This document shows positions 9,040 to 18,493 of a stretch of DNA of 58,077 nt, one piece after another. A program made the position numbers and the translations under genes. Numbering within the stretch: position 1 is the first letter of the stretch; each line of letters opens with the position of its first letter. The notes under the pieces are model-generated. The model was not told where the DNA came from. It saw nothing but the letters and a program-made list of their open reading frames with translations, and did no database searches. Source of the stretch: Aeromonas sanarellii (GTDB lineage Bacteria > Pseudomonadota > Gammaproteobacteria > Enterobacterales > Aeromonadaceae). The stretch lies in contig NZ_CDBN01000066.1 of the NCBI RefSeq assembly GCF_000820085.1, forward strand, positions 1 through 58,077. The letters are read 5' to 3'.

Positions 9040-9840
9040 ATGATACGCGTGGACGAATGGACCGATTTCGAAGCCCATGACATCGCCGAGCTGGCGCTGT
9101 CGGTGAGCGACGAGATCCGGGGACAGGGTGGGAGCGGGGAGGCCGAGCTGGCCCGCCTCGACGCCTGGCTGGACGAGGCGATTGCCGAGGGGGACTGCGA
9201 CGAGGTGCGCCGCCAGCTGTTGCAGGGGTTCTACCAGACCTTAGGGTTTCGCGGCGACTGGCAGGATTACTTCTCGGCGGCCAACTGCGACCTGAACCAG
9301 GTGCTGGCAAGGCGCAAGGGGATCCCGGTGAGCCTTGGCATCCTCATCATCCAACTGGGTCGCAAGATAGGGCTGGATGTGGAGGGGATCTGTTTCCCCG
9401 GCCACTTCCTGCTGAGCTTCGCCGGCCTGGAAGGGGAGGTCTATGTGGACCCCTTCAACGGGGACGAGCTGAGCCGGCACCGCATCGAGCTGCTGCTGCG
9501 CGGCGCCCTCGGCAACCTGGCGAGCCTGAGCGACGACCACCTGCAGCCATCGGGGCAGTGGGAGATCATCGAGCGGTTGCTCAACGTCAGCAAGGGGGCC
9601 CTGCTGCGGGAGGAGCGGATGACGGAGGCGCTGCGCTGCAGCGAGCTGCTGCTGCGCATGAAACCCGGCGATCCGCTGGAGACGCGGGATCGGGGCTTCA
9701 TCTACGAGCAGCTCGATTGCCCACGCTTCGCCGCCGACGATTTCGAGTACTTTATTGAACAATGCCCCGACGATCCCGTGGCCGACGTGCTGAAAACCCA
9801 GCTGGCCAGTCTGGATCTGAGCCCCAAGCCACTCCATTGA
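9040..9840 (+). CDS. sirB1: SirB1-family protein with transglutaminase-like and TPR regions
   Basis: A 266-residue cytoplasmic protein of the SirB1/YchA family, function unknown. The N-terminal two thirds carry the transglutaminase-like segment RRKGIPVSLGILII and GICFPGHFLLSF, and the C-terminal third reads as TPR helices (RCSELLLRMKPGDPLETRDRG). AGGG at 9027-9030 is 9 nt before ATG 9040, which is preferred; the ATG at 9031 would add three residues but has no ribosome-binding site. It is in the conserved slot before kdsA. Confidence 0.88.
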   Translation: MIRVDEWTDFEAHDIAELALSVSDEIRGQGGSGEAELARLDAWLDEAIAEGDCDEVRRQLLQGFYQTLGFRGDWQDYFSAANCDLNQVLARRKGIPVSLGILIIQLGRKIGLDVEGICFPGHFLLSFAGLEGEVYVDPFNGDELSRHRIELLLRGALGNLASLSDDHLQPSGQWEIIERLLNVSKGALLREERMTEALRCSELLLRMKPGDPLETRDRGFIYEQLDCPRFAADDFEYFIEQCPDDPVADVLKTQLASLDLSPKPLH

Positions 9841-10800
<960 letters not shown>

Positions 10801-10815
10801 TCCAGGCTTAGGTTG

Positions 10816-10844
10816 AAAAATGCCCCGCTCTGCGGGGCATTTTT
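10816..10844 (+). terminator. Terminator of the hemA-kdsA run
   Basis: Stem TGCCCCGC / GCGGGGCA, loop TCT, followed by TTTTT and more T-rich sequence. It lies 16 bp past the kdsA stop and is flanked by A5 upstream, so it could also work on the reverse strand. Confidence 0.88.
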
Positions 10845-11086
10845 ATTTCTTCCGTCTTCACATGGCGCCCCTTCATGGTCATTACGGCAAGGTTGCTGTG
10901 GTGTTAATGATGTTAAATATGTTGTGTGATTGATGTCGCTAAATTGATTCTTATAACGTGTGAAAGTGCCGCCGTCGGAATGGCGAAATGGCATGAACCG
11001 GGTGAGAGGTGTGAACTGTCTCGCCGCGGATCCCTGCACGCGTTTTTTGCCATCGCCCGTGTCAATTAATTAACAGGACGTTGAGC

Positions 11087-12370
11087 ATGCACAAGAAAAT
11101 AGTCAGCAGCCTCTACTTTCAGGTGATATTGGCCATCACCATCGGAATATTGCTGGGGCACTTCTATCCGAGCCTGGGCGCCGATATGAAACCCCTCGGC
11201 GATGGTTTCGTGAAATTGATCAAGATGATCATTGCCCCCGTTATTTTCTGTACCGTGGTGACGGGGATCGCCGGCATGGAGAGCATGAAGGCAGTCGGCA
11301 AGACGGGGGCCATCGCGCTCATCTATTTCGAGGTGGTGAGCACCCTGGCGCTGATCATCGGCCTGTGCGTGGTCAACCTGCTGCAACCCGGGGTCGGCAT
11401 GAACGTGGACCCCTCCTCGCTGGATGCCAGCGCCATCTCCGCCTATGCGGAGCAGGCCCAGTCACAGGGCATCGTCGCCTTCCTGCTGGACGTGATCCCG
11501 GCCAGCGTGATCGGCGCCTTTGCCAGCGGCAATATTCTCCAGGTGCTGCTGTTCGCGGTGCTGTTCGGTTTTTCCCTGCATCATATCGGTGAGAAGGGCA
11601 AGGCTATTTTCAATATCATCGACGGCTTCTCCCAGGTTATTTTCGGGATCATCAACATGATCATGAAATTGGCACCGGTCGGGGCATTTGGTGCCATGGC
11701 GTTTACCATAGGAAAATATGGCATTGGGTCCCTGGTGCAGCTCGGGCAATTGATCGCCAGCTTTTATCTGACCTGTCTGCTGTTTATTTTCCTGGTGCTT
11801 GGCAGTATCGCCAAGGCAAATGGCTTCAGCATAGTGCGTTTTATTTCCTACATCCGGGAAGAGCTGCTGATCGTGCTCGGCACTTCCTCATCGGAATCCG
11901 TATTGCCGCGCATGCTGGTGAAGATGGAGGCGCTCGGCTGCAAGAAGTCGGTGGTGGGCCTGGTGATCCCGACCGGTTACTCCTTCAACCTGGACGGCAC
12001 CTCCATCTACCTGACCATGGCCGCCGTCTTCATCGCCCAGGCGACCAACACCCCGCTGGACTTGTTCCATCAGCTCACTCTGCTGGTGGTGCTGCTCATC
12101 TCCTCCAAGGGGGCGGCCGGGGTCACGGGCAGCGGCTTCATCGTGCTGGCGGCGACCATCTCGGCGGTGGGACATCTGCCGCTGGCCGGGCTGGCGCTGA
12201 TCCTCGGGATAGATCGCTTCATGTCGGAGGCCCGCGCCCTGACCAACCTTATCGGCAACGGTGTTGCGACTCTGGTGGTGGCCCGCTACTGCGAACAGCT
12301 CGATGAGGAGAAGATGCAGGAGGCTCTGGCGAAACCCGTGGTGGCCAAGCCGGTGGATCTGCGGGGCTGA
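11087..12370 (+). CDS. dctA: C4-dicarboxylate:cation symporter DctA
   Basis: DctA takes up succinate, fumarate, malate and aspartate aerobically across the inner membrane. The 427-residue product has the DAACS/GltP fold: eight transmembrane helices, the serine-rich re-entrant loop [13 protein letters not shown] (HP1), the [18 protein letters not shown] segment, and [11 protein letters not shown] (HP2). The start at 11087 follows AGGACGTTGAGC. The 240-bp upstream region is AT-rich and may hold regulatory sites; a TGTGA half-site is seen but no full CRP box. A bidirectional terminator is shared with the convergent grcA. Confidence 0.94.
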   Translation: MHKKIVSSLYFQVILAITIGILLGHFYPSLGADMKPLGDGFVKLIKMIIAPVIFCTVVTGIAGMESMKAVGKTGAIALIYFEVVSTLALIIGLCVVNLLQPGVGMNVDPSSLDASAISAYAEQAQSQGIVAFLLDVIPASVIGAFASGNILQVLLFAVLFGFSLHHIGEKGKAIFNIIDGFSQVIFGIINMIMKLAPVGAFGAMAFTIGKYGIGSLVQLGQLIASFYLTCLLFIFLVLGSIAKANGFSIVRFISYIREELLIVLGTSSSESVLPRMLVKMEALGCKKSVVGLVIPTGYSFNLDGTSIYLTMAAVFIAQATNTPLDLFHQLTLLVVLLISSKGAAGVTGSGFIVLAATISAVGHLPLAGLALILGIDRFMSEARALTNLIGNGVATLVVARYCEQLDEEKMQEALAKPVVAKPVDLRG

Positions 12371-12400
12371 ACAGCTCCTTGAGCGTGACGGTTACCCATA

Positions 12401-12428
12401 AAAAAACGGCCCGAGCGGGCCGTTTTTT
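12401..12428. terminator. Bidirectional terminator between dctA and grcA
   Basis: A 13-bp symmetric stem AAAAAACGGCCCG / CGGGCCGTTTTTT gives a U6 tract on both strands. It lies between two convergent genes. Confidence 0.88.
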
Positions 12429-12452
12429 CATCATTTCGTTACGCAGAGTGAC

Positions 12453-12833
12453 TTACAGGCTCTGGGTGAAGGTACGGGTCACCACGTCACGCTGCTGCTC
12501 CGGGGTCAGGGCGTTGAAGCGCACGGCGTAGCCGGAGACGCGGATGGTCAGCTGCGGGTACTTCTCCGGGTTGGCGATGGCGTCTTCCAGGGTTTCGCGG
12601 CGCAGCACGTTGACGTTCAGGTGCTGACCCCCCTCCACCATGGGTTCGCTCTGGACCGGCAGCTCACGGTATTCGAACTGACCCAGATCAGACAGGGCTA
12701 CTTCCTGGTCGGCGGCGAAGCTGTCGCCCTTGGCACAGATGCAGCGAGCCTGTTGCTTCTCTTCGTCCAGCAGCCAGAAAGAGTTCAGCAGTGCGGCGTT
12801 GGCGGACTGGGTGATTTGGATGCCCTTGATCAT
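12453..12833 (-). CDS. grcA: Autonomous glycyl radical cofactor GrcA
   Basis: GrcA (YfiD) replaces the oxygen-damaged C-terminal domain of pyruvate formate-lyase and restores activity by carrying the glycyl radical. The 126-residue product ends in the radical motif [13 protein letters not shown] and the segment [16 protein letters not shown], nearly as in E. coli. The ATG at 12833 has GAGGAG 7 nt upstream. Two FNR boxes lie upstream, consistent with oxygen-limited induction. Confidence 0.95.
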   Translation of the reverse strand: MIKGIQITQSANAALLNSFWLLDEEKQQARCICAKGDSFAADQEVALSDLGQFEYRELPVQSEPMVEGGQHLNVNVLRRETLEDAIANPEKYPQLTIRVSGYAVRFNALTPEQQRDVVTRTFTQSL

Positions 12834-12956
12834 GGTATGACTCCTCATAGGAAAGCGGATTCAACGGTAAGCACATTACCCTGATGTTTTTAAACCACCT
12901 CGCGGGAGGAATGATTTAACGGGGCCTTGCCTTACACCTTTACTTCGTTGGGGTCA

Positions 12957-12962
12957 TATATA
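12957..12962 (-). promoter_or_regulatory. Candidate -10 element of grcA
   Basis: On the reverse strand TATATA lies about 30 nt downstream of the centre of the proximal FNR box, about where a class II FNR promoter needs its -10. An inverted repeat TACCAT-G-ATGGTA (12961-12973) overlaps it and could be an additional operator. Confidence 0.5.
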
Positions 12963-12985
12963 CCATGATGGTAATAATACGAAAA

Positions 12986-12999
12986 TTGATCCATATCAA
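12986..12999 (-). promoter_or_regulatory. Proximal FNR box of grcA
   Basis: A perfect FNR consensus TTGAT-N4-ATCAA, centred at 12992.5, roughly 40 bp upstream of the predicted transcription start. That is the class II activating position. Confidence 0.85.
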
Positions 13000-13038
13000 T
13001 AAAATCGCGTTTTTCGCGAAAGGAAAGGTATTAATTCA

Positions 13039-13052
13039 TTGAGATTAATCAA
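13039..13052 (-). promoter_or_regulatory. Distal FNR box of grcA
   Basis: TTGAG-ATTA-ATCAA differs from the FNR consensus by one base. Its centre (13045.5) is exactly 53 bp upstream of the proximal box, the same separation as the two FNR sites of the E. coli yfiD promoter. Confidence 0.7.
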
Positions 13053-13456
13053 AAAGAGATCATTTTTCTGATTTTGTAAGATATATGAATTATGCATTTT
13101 TCAATGATTATATCTAGTAATTTAACTACATCTTTGACCGTTATTTCCCGTCGAGGAGCTGGCCTGAGGTGTGTGCTGGCCGGTGCGGATGCTGGTTCCG
13201 GCCCCGGGGCCGGGCACAGCCCCTCCAGGTGGCCATCACTGGGGATAGTCCAGCGGGGGGCGGGCCGGCCCCCTTCCCGGGCTCTGCTGACCGGGCTGCG
13301 GTTGCGTCTTGTCGCCCGGACCCCTATCCTGAGCCCCTTGCTTCGTTGACCGGGGTGAAGCGGCGCCGGCCTGGACAGAAAGGTGGCGTCGGAGCAGGGG
13401 AGGCTGGTGCACCAGCCTGGGTTGTCGATGTGGATTTGCAGAGAGAGGAGACGGGC
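13053..13456. other. Intergenic region upstream of ung
   Basis: About 400 bp without a convincing gene. Base composition changes sharply near 13150, from AT-rich (grcA regulatory DNA) to very GC-rich. The GC-rich part is open in frame with ung, but its translation shows no UNG sequence. No clear ung promoter was identified. Confidence 0.5.
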
Positions 13457-14143
13457 GTGCTGACCTGGAAAGATGTGATTGGTTCGGAGAAAGAGCAGGA
13501 GTACTTCAAGGCGACCCTGGCGACCGTCAGGGCCGAGCGGGAAGCGGGCAAGGTGATCTATCCTCCGGCGACCGAGGTCTTCAACGCCTTCAAGCTGACC
13601 GAGCTGGACGAGGTCAAGGTGGTGATCCTGGGCCAGGATCCCTATCACGGCCCGGATCAGGCCCACGGCCTCTGCTTCTCGGTGCTGCCCGGGGTGCGCA
13701 CGCCCCCCTCCCTGGTGAACATCTACAAGGAGATGCAGCGGGATCTGCCCGGTTTTGTCACACCGGATCACGGTTTTCTGGAGTCCTGGGCCAGGCAGGG
13801 GGTGTTGCTGCTCAATACGGTGTTGACGGTACAGGCGGGCATGGCCCACTCCCACGCCCATCTCGGCTGGGAGACCTTCACCGACAGGGTCATCGAGCAG
13901 ATCAACGCCAGTCGCGAGGGGGTGGTCTTCCTGCTGTGGGGGGCCCACGCCCAGAAGAAGGGCCGCTTCATCGACAGGTCGCGCCACCATGTGCTGAGCG
14001 CTCCCCATCCCAGCCCGCTGTCCGCCCATCGCGGCTTCATCGGCTGCGGCCACTTCTCCGAGGCCAACCGCCTGCTCAGCCAGCAGGGGATGAGCCCCAT
14101 CGACTGGCTCTCGGTCTGCAAGGCGCCGTCCGTGCCGGCCTGA
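13457..14143 (+). CDS. ung: Uracil-DNA glycosylase (family 1)
   Basis: UNG excises uracil from DNA and starts base-excision repair. With the GTG start at 13457 the product is 228 residues, the usual length. AGGAG lies 6 nt upstream, and the family N-terminus LTWKDVIG follows at once. The water-activating motif GQDPYHG has Asp at residue 61, and the C-terminal [11 protein letters not shown] loop carries the catalytic His and DNA-intercalating Leu. The frame is open back to 13169, but that extension is low-complexity GC-rich sequence with no homology to the family. Confidence 0.94.
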   Translation: MLTWKDVIGSEKEQEYFKATLATVRAEREAGKVIYPPATEVFNAFKLTELDEVKVVILGQDPYHGPDQAHGLCFSVLPGVRTPPSLVNIYKEMQRDLPGFVTPDHGFLESWARQGVLLLNTVLTVQAGMAHSHAHLGWETFTDRVIEQINASREGVVFLLWGAHAQKKGRFIDRSRHHVLSAPHPSPLSAHRGFIGCGHFSEANRLLSQQGMSPIDWLSVCKAPSVPA

Positions 14144-14281
14144 TGGTCCTGGTGCCGCCAGACCGGGGAGCCATGCCGGAGGGGTGTTGTCTGCATCCGA
14201 CTTGATTGAGTGCAAAGTTCGCGTGATAAATGACCGTATACTCGAGACAGCGTCTTTCTCAATTCAGTGCAAGGAGTGCCC

Positions 14282-14824
14282 ATGTTATCCAGTCTGCATA
14301 AGGACCACCTCAACATCGCCAGGCTGCTGACGCTGCTCAAGCAGAAGCTGGCAGCCATTCGCAATGAACAGCCAGTGAGCTATTTCCTGCTTAGGGACGT
14401 GGTGGACTACCTCCGGGAGGTGTCCGACAAGTACCACCACCCGAAGGAGGACATGATTTACGACTACTACCTGAAGTACAGGGTGGTGGAGGGGGAGGTG
14501 GCGAACCGGCTGCACGAGGAGCATGCGCGCCTGCTGGATGCGGGGACCGAGCTCAAGGAGATGGTGGAGATGATCCTGATGGATGCGGTGATCCCGCTGG
14601 ATCAGTTCACCGCCAGGCTGGAGGAGTTCATCGCCCAGCAGGAAGCCCACATGAATTATGAGGAAGGGGTGATCTTCCCCCACCTGCGCGACTCCCTGAC
14701 CGAGGATGACTGGCGCCACCTGGAGCAGCTCTGGCAGAACCGGGCCATCAATGATCCCCTGTTCGGCGCCGAGGTGAGCCAGCACTTCAGGGCGCTGGCC
14801 AAGCAGCTTTCGTTGCCCTCCTGA
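14282..14824 (+). CDS. Hemerythrin-like HHE-domain protein
   Basis: A 180-residue all-helical protein with the spacing of an HHE cation-binding domain: HKDH (residues 6-9), YHHPKED (51-57), HEEHARL (78-84), and EAHMNYEEGVIFPHL (121-135). These give the five or so His and two carboxylates expected for a di-iron site. Such proteins bind oxygen or nitric oxide or act in iron-sulfur repair; the exact role here is not shown. The ATG at 14282 has AAGGAG just upstream. It is monocistronic between ung and a convergent DUF3545 gene and ends in a strong symmetric terminator. Confidence 0.88.
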   Translation: MLSSLHKDHLNIARLLTLLKQKLAAIRNEQPVSYFLLRDVVDYLREVSDKYHHPKEDMIYDYYLKYRVVEGEVANRLHEEHARLLDAGTELKEMVEMILMDAVIPLDQFTARLEEFIAQQEAHMNYEEGVIFPHLRDSLTEDDWRHLEQLWQNRAINDPLFGAEVSQHFRALAKQLSLPS

Positions 14825-14831
14825 TGCCGCC

Positions 14832-14880
14832 ACACATAAAAACAGCGCCCCGGTTTGACCGGGGCGCTGTTTTTATGTGT
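14832..14880. terminator. Bidirectional terminator
   Basis: A very long perfect stem (ACATAAAAACAGCGCCCCGG with loop TTTGA) provides T-tracts on both strands. It serves the convergent hemerythrin-like and DUF3545 genes. Confidence 0.88.
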
Positions 14881-14913
14881 CCACTCGTGCGAGTGCGGCA
14901 CGGACGGGGGTTG

Positions 14914-15093
14914 TCACAGTTCCAGGTCGTCCGAGCCCTCATAGGCGATGTCGATGGCCTGCAGCTCCTTTTGCAGGCGGTGCTTGTCTTTAAGCGCCTC
15001 GATCTCACGCCATTTGCGTTTTTTTCCCGTTGTCCCGCGGCTACGTGAACCCAGCTCAACGACCTCGTCAAAATCGAAGTTGAACATGTCCAT
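14914..15093 (-). CDS. DUF3545-family small protein
   Basis: A 59-residue hydrophilic protein starting MDMFNFDFDEVVE and rich in Lys, Arg and Glu in its second half (GKKRKWREIEALKDKHRLQKE, likely one amphipathic helix). The N-terminal signature and length fit DUF3545, a family of unknown function seen in Vibrio, Shewanella and Aeromonas. The ATG at 15093 is preceded by AAGGAGG with 5-nt spacing; the open frame extends to 15180 but without a better start. It is followed by the terminator shared with the hemerythrin-like gene. Confidence 0.8.
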   Translation of the reverse strand: MDMFNFDFDEVVELGSRSRGTTGKKRKWREIEALKDKHRLQKELQAIDIAYEGSDDLEL

Positions 15094-15196
15094 GGCTCCC
15101 TCCTTGGTTTTATGGTTTTCACCACCCGTATAACACGACGCCTTTGAAAATAAAACGTTTTTATGACGAAGTTGTGACAATCGAAAAGGGGGATAA

Positions 15197-15230
15197 AAAA
15201 ACCGGGCTGCCCTTGCGGGAGCCCGGTTTT
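15197..15230 (-). terminator. Terminator of tal
   Basis: Inverted repeat AAAACCGGGCT / AGCCCGGTTTT around a GC-rich loop, with six more A residues outside on the plus strand. On the reverse strand this gives a stem plus long U-tract 45 bp past the tal stop. Confidence 0.8.
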
Positions 15231-15274
15231 ATCGGCTCAAGACCTGCCTGCCGAAGGTGGCCGGCAAGCACCTG

Positions 15275-16225
15275 TTACAGGCGGCTGGCCAGCATGGTTT
15301 CCAGCTTGCCCTGGTCGACGGCGAACAGGCGGATGCCTTCCCCCAGCTTCTCGACGGCCATGGCGTCCTGGTTCAGTTCCCAGCGGAATTCGGCTTCGGT
15401 CATCGGGGTCGGCTTGGGCTTGCGCTCGCCGGTGTAGTCCAGCTTGCGGACCACGGTGCCTTCGGCCTTGCTCAGCTCTTCCAGCAATGCGGGGCCTATG
15501 GTCAGGCGGTCGCAGCCGGCCAGCTCCAGGATCTCGCCGGTGTTGCGGAAGCTGGCACCCATCACCACGGTCGGGTAGTCGTGCTGCTTGTAGTAGTCGT
15601 AGATGGTGGTGACGGAGACCACGCCCGGATCTTCGCTGGCGGTGTAGTCACGGTTGTGCTTGGCCTTGTACCAGTCGAGGATGCGGCCCACGAAGGGGGA
15701 GATCAGGAAGGCGCCGGCTTCGGCACAGGCACGGGCCTGGGCGAAGGAGAACAGCAGGGTCAGGTTGCACTGGATGCCCTCTTTCTCCAGCACCTCGGCG
15801 GCACGGATGCCCTCCCAGGTGGAGGCCAGCTTGATCAGGATGCGGTCGTTGCTGATGCCCGCTTCGTTGTAGAGACGGATCAGCTTGCGGGCCTTGGCGA
15901 TGCTGGCGGCGGTGTCGAAGGAGAGGCGGGCGTCCACTTCGGTGGAGATGCGACCCGGGACGATTTTCAGCACTTCCAGGCCGATGTTGACCGCCAGCTT
16001 GTCGCCCGCGTCGATGATTTGCTGTGCCTTGTCCTGGCTCTGGGATTTGGCCCAGTTGATGGCGTCTTCGATCAGCGCCGCGTATTCGGGGATCTCGGAT
16101 GCCTTCAACACCAGGGAGGGGTTGGTGGTGGCATCGATGGGCTGGTAGCGCTTGATGGCTTCGATATCGCCGGTATCGGCAACTACCGTGGTCAGGGCTT
16201 TCAGCTGGGTTAATTTATCGGCCAT
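15275..16225 (-). CDS. tal: Transaldolase
   Basis: Transaldolase moves a dihydroxyacetone unit between sedoheptulose 7-phosphate and glyceraldehyde 3-phosphate in the non-oxidative pentose phosphate pathway. The 316-residue product has family length, the Schiff-base Lys at residue 132 in [12 protein letters not shown], the DATTNPSL motif at 31-38, and TLLFSFAQA. The ATG at 16225 has AAAGAG 10-11 nt upstream. It is transcribed alone; the partner enzyme transketolase is encoded 13.6 kb away in the same window. Confidence 0.96.
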   Translation of the reverse strand: MADKLTQLKALTTVVADTGDIEAIKRYQPIDATTNPSLVLKASEIPEYAALIEDAINWAKSQSQDKAQQIIDAGDKLAVNIGLEVLKIVPGRISTEVDARLSFDTAASIAKARKLIRLYNEAGISNDRILIKLASTWEGIRAAEVLEKEGIQCNLTLLFSFAQARACAEAGAFLISPFVGRILDWYKAKHNRDYTASEDPGVVSVTTIYDYYKQHDYPTVVMGASFRNTGEILELAGCDRLTIGPALLEELSKAEGTVVRKLDYTGERKPKPTPMTEAEFRWELNQDAMAVEKLGEGIRLFAVDQGKLETMLASRL

Positions 16226-16968
16226 GGCAAATATCATCTCTTTATGAGGGCGCACTCTCTCGGTGAGGGCGCAGGCTCGGGGGTGGCGGGCGTGAGACGA
16301 CAGTTCTGAAATAAAATTACAAAATCCCGGCGGCTCAGGCTCAGAAAGGCACGATGGGGGCGACCCATCACCATTGCCTGCCTAATTAATACGGATGCGG
16401 CGCTTCCTGCAATAGGGGCCCTTGTATGGGAATCAGCCAGGTGGTGAAAACGCTACCGATGCCTGAAGAAAAGTATTTGATAAGAAACGACTTTTATTGA
16501 TTTCCCGGCAACGGGTCAAGGCGTGAGCAGGCGCAGTTTTTTTGGCTTATTGGTAAATCTGAGAGGTGCGTCACATAAATATCATTGTCAGCTACTTGAA
16601 ATTTAATTACGTGTAAAACGTTTTGCGTTTCAACCCCCCGTCTGCCCCCTCCCGAAGGCAAACGCTTGCCTCTCCTGGGAGCGTCATTTCCCCTCTCCTA
16701 CCTCCATGGGGCTAATTGCAAAAAGGTTCTCTCTTGGCTCTAATCTTGGGGCCTCGGGAGGGGGAATCAATTTTTGTTGATTTTTTGCGTGCTAAATGAA
16801 GCTTTTTTGCACCAAATCGCTCGTTTTTTGTCTTTCCAGTGAGCCTTATCACTATTCTGAACTCCCTCGCTATGCTAGATTCCGCCCCTTCGGCGCAATG
16901 CTAATTCGGAAATTGACAGAGAGCGGTCAGCGCAGACTGGCCATGGATGTGATAACAACGAGAGAATT
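16226..16968. other. Long intergenic region between tal and the symporter gene
   Basis: About 740 bp with no convincing ORF between divergent genes. Visible elements: a 10-bp palindrome AAAACGTTTT near 16615, a weak AT-rich hairpin AATCAA/TTGATT followed by T6 near 16765-16786, and a -10-like TATGCT at 16871-16876 ahead of the symporter gene. The length and structure allow a long 5' leader, but no known RNA class was recognised. Confidence 0.5.
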
Positions 16969-18408
16969 ATGGACACCTTGATTGCAATGATTAACGACCT
17001 GATGTGGGGAGCCGTGCTCATTTACCTGCTGATCGGGGTCGGACTCTTCTTTACTTTCCGTCTGGGGTTTATCCAGATCCGCCACTTCGGCCACATGTTC
17101 TCGGTCTTGCGCAACAGCCGCAAATCCGACAGTGCCGGCATCTCTTCCTTCCAGGCGCTCTGTACCAGCCTGGCCGCCCGCGTGGGCACGGGCAACCTGG
17201 CCGGTGTGGCCGTCGCCATTTATCTGGGGGGCCCTGGCGCCGTATTCTGGATGTGGCTGATCGCCTTCATCGGCATGTCCACCGCCTTCGTCGAGAGCAC
17301 CTTGGCCCAGCTCTACAAGGTCAAGGACGAGGACGGCAACTACCGGGGCGGTCCCGCCTACTATATGGAGCGCGGCCTCGGCATGCGCTGGATGGGGGTG
17401 GTCTTCTCCCTCTGTCTGCTGCTGGCGTTCGGCCTGGTGTTCAACGCGGTGCAGGCCAACTCTATCAGCCTGGCGATGAACGTGGCGTTCGGCATTCCTG
17501 ACTGGGTGAGCGGTCTGGCCCTGGTGGTGCTCTCCGGCCTCATCATCTTCGGCGGCATTCGCGGTATCGCCCGTTTCGCCGAGCTGGTCGTGCCCTTCAT
17601 GGCGCTGGCCTACATCCTGATGGCGCTGTTCGTGGTGGTCATGAACATCGGCGAGCTGCCCGGCGTGCTGGCGCTGATCATCAAGTCTGCCTTCGGCATC
17701 GAGCAGGCGGGCTCCGGCGCCATGGGTTACGCCATCTCCCAGGCGATGATCAACGGCATCAAGCGCGGCCTCTTCTCCAACGAGGCGGGCATGGGATCTG
17801 CCCCCAATGCCGCCGCCACCGCCACCCCCTATCCGCCGCACCCGGCCTCCCAGGGCTATGTGCAGATGCTGGGGGTCTTCCTCGACACAATCGTCATCTG
17901 TACCTGTACCGCCGCCATCATACTGATGTCCGGCCAGTTTGAGCCGGGCTCCGGCATCACAGGGGTGGAGCTGACCCAGCGGGCGCTCTCTTCCCAGATC
18001 GGCGGCGGTGGCAACATCTTCATCGCGGCGGCCATCTTCTTCTTCGCCTTCACCTCCATAGTCGCGAACTACTCCTATGCCGAGACCAACCTGGTCTTCC
18101 TCGAGCACAACCACAAGGGCGGCCTGATGCTGTTCAGGCTGTTCGTGCTGGGCATGGTGATGTTCGGTTCCGTGGGCGAGCTGCCGACCGTCTGGGCCAT
18201 GGCGGATGTCTCTATGGGTCTGATGGCCATCGTCAACCTCATCGCCATCCTGCTGCTCTCCGGCGTCGCCATCAAGCTGGCCAAGGACTACAACGACCAG
18301 CTCAAGCTGGGCCGCGTGCCGACCTTCGATGCCAACAGATACCCCGAGCTGCGCAGTCAGCTGGAAGAGGGGATCTGGGACAACCCGGGCAGAAGCAAAC
18401 AGGCATGA
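16969..18408 (+). CDS. Alanine/glycine:cation symporter (AGCS family)
   Basis: A 479-residue inner-membrane transporter with about 10-11 transmembrane helices. AGCS hallmarks are present: the N-terminal GFIQIRHFGHMF, the glycine-rich AARVGTGNLAGVAVAIYLGGPGAVFWMW segment, the central KRGLFSNEAGMGSAPNAAATA signature, and FAFTSIVANYSYAE. Members take up alanine or glycine with Na+ or H+. The start ATG at 16969 has a moderate GAGAG site. It is monocistronic with a very long upstream region and a good terminator. Confidence 0.92.
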   Translation: MDTLIAMINDLMWGAVLIYLLIGVGLFFTFRLGFIQIRHFGHMFSVLRNSRKSDSAGISSFQALCTSLAARVGTGNLAGVAVAIYLGGPGAVFWMWLIAFIGMSTAFVESTLAQLYKVKDEDGNYRGGPAYYMERGLGMRWMGVVFSLCLLLAFGLVFNAVQANSISLAMNVAFGIPDWVSGLALVVLSGLIIFGGIRGIARFAELVVPFMALAYILMALFVVVMNIGELPGVLALIIKSAFGIEQAGSGAMGYAISQAMINGIKRGLFSNEAGMGSAPNAAATATPYPPHPASQGYVQMLGVFLDTIVICTCTAAIILMSGQFEPGSGITGVELTQRALSSQIGGGGNIFIAAAIFFFAFTSIVANYSYAETNLVFLEHNHKGGLMLFRLFVLGMVMFGSVGELPTVWAMADVSMGLMAIVNLIAILLLSGVAIKLAKDYNDQLKLGRVPTFDANRYPELRSQLEEGIWDNPGRSKQA

Positions 18409-18439
18409 TGATTGCGTGATTGCAGTTGTTTGATAGCAA

Positions 18440-18466
18440 GAGGGAGCCAGTGGCTCCCTCTTTTTT
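18440..18466 (+). terminator. Terminator of the AGCS symporter gene
   Basis: Stem GAGGGAGCCA / TGGCTCCCTC followed by TTTTTT, 32 bp past the stop. Confidence 0.88.
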
Positions 18467-18493
18467 ATGCCACAGGGGCTGGCCGGCGTCTCC

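Noticed and set aside
10925..10950. CRP site upstream of dctA
   Set aside because: One TGTGA half-site is seen, but the partner (TCGCT) matches TCACA poorly.
13169..13456. 96-residue N-terminal extension of Ung
   Set aside because: The extension is GC-rich low-complexity sequence unrelated to UNG, while GTG 13457 has an ideal ribosome-binding site and gives the normal length.
16608..16628. PurR-like operator (AAAACGTTTTGCG)
   Set aside because: The centre CG and flanking A/T runs resemble a LacI-family site, but the half-site GCAAA is shifted by one base from the PurR consensus, and neither neighbour is a purine gene.
16600..16720. Glycine riboswitch before the AGCS symporter
   Set aside because: A CCGAAGG string and GGGAG blocks are present, but the conserved CTCAGGCAAA and GGGCAA core elements are not found in the right order on either strand.
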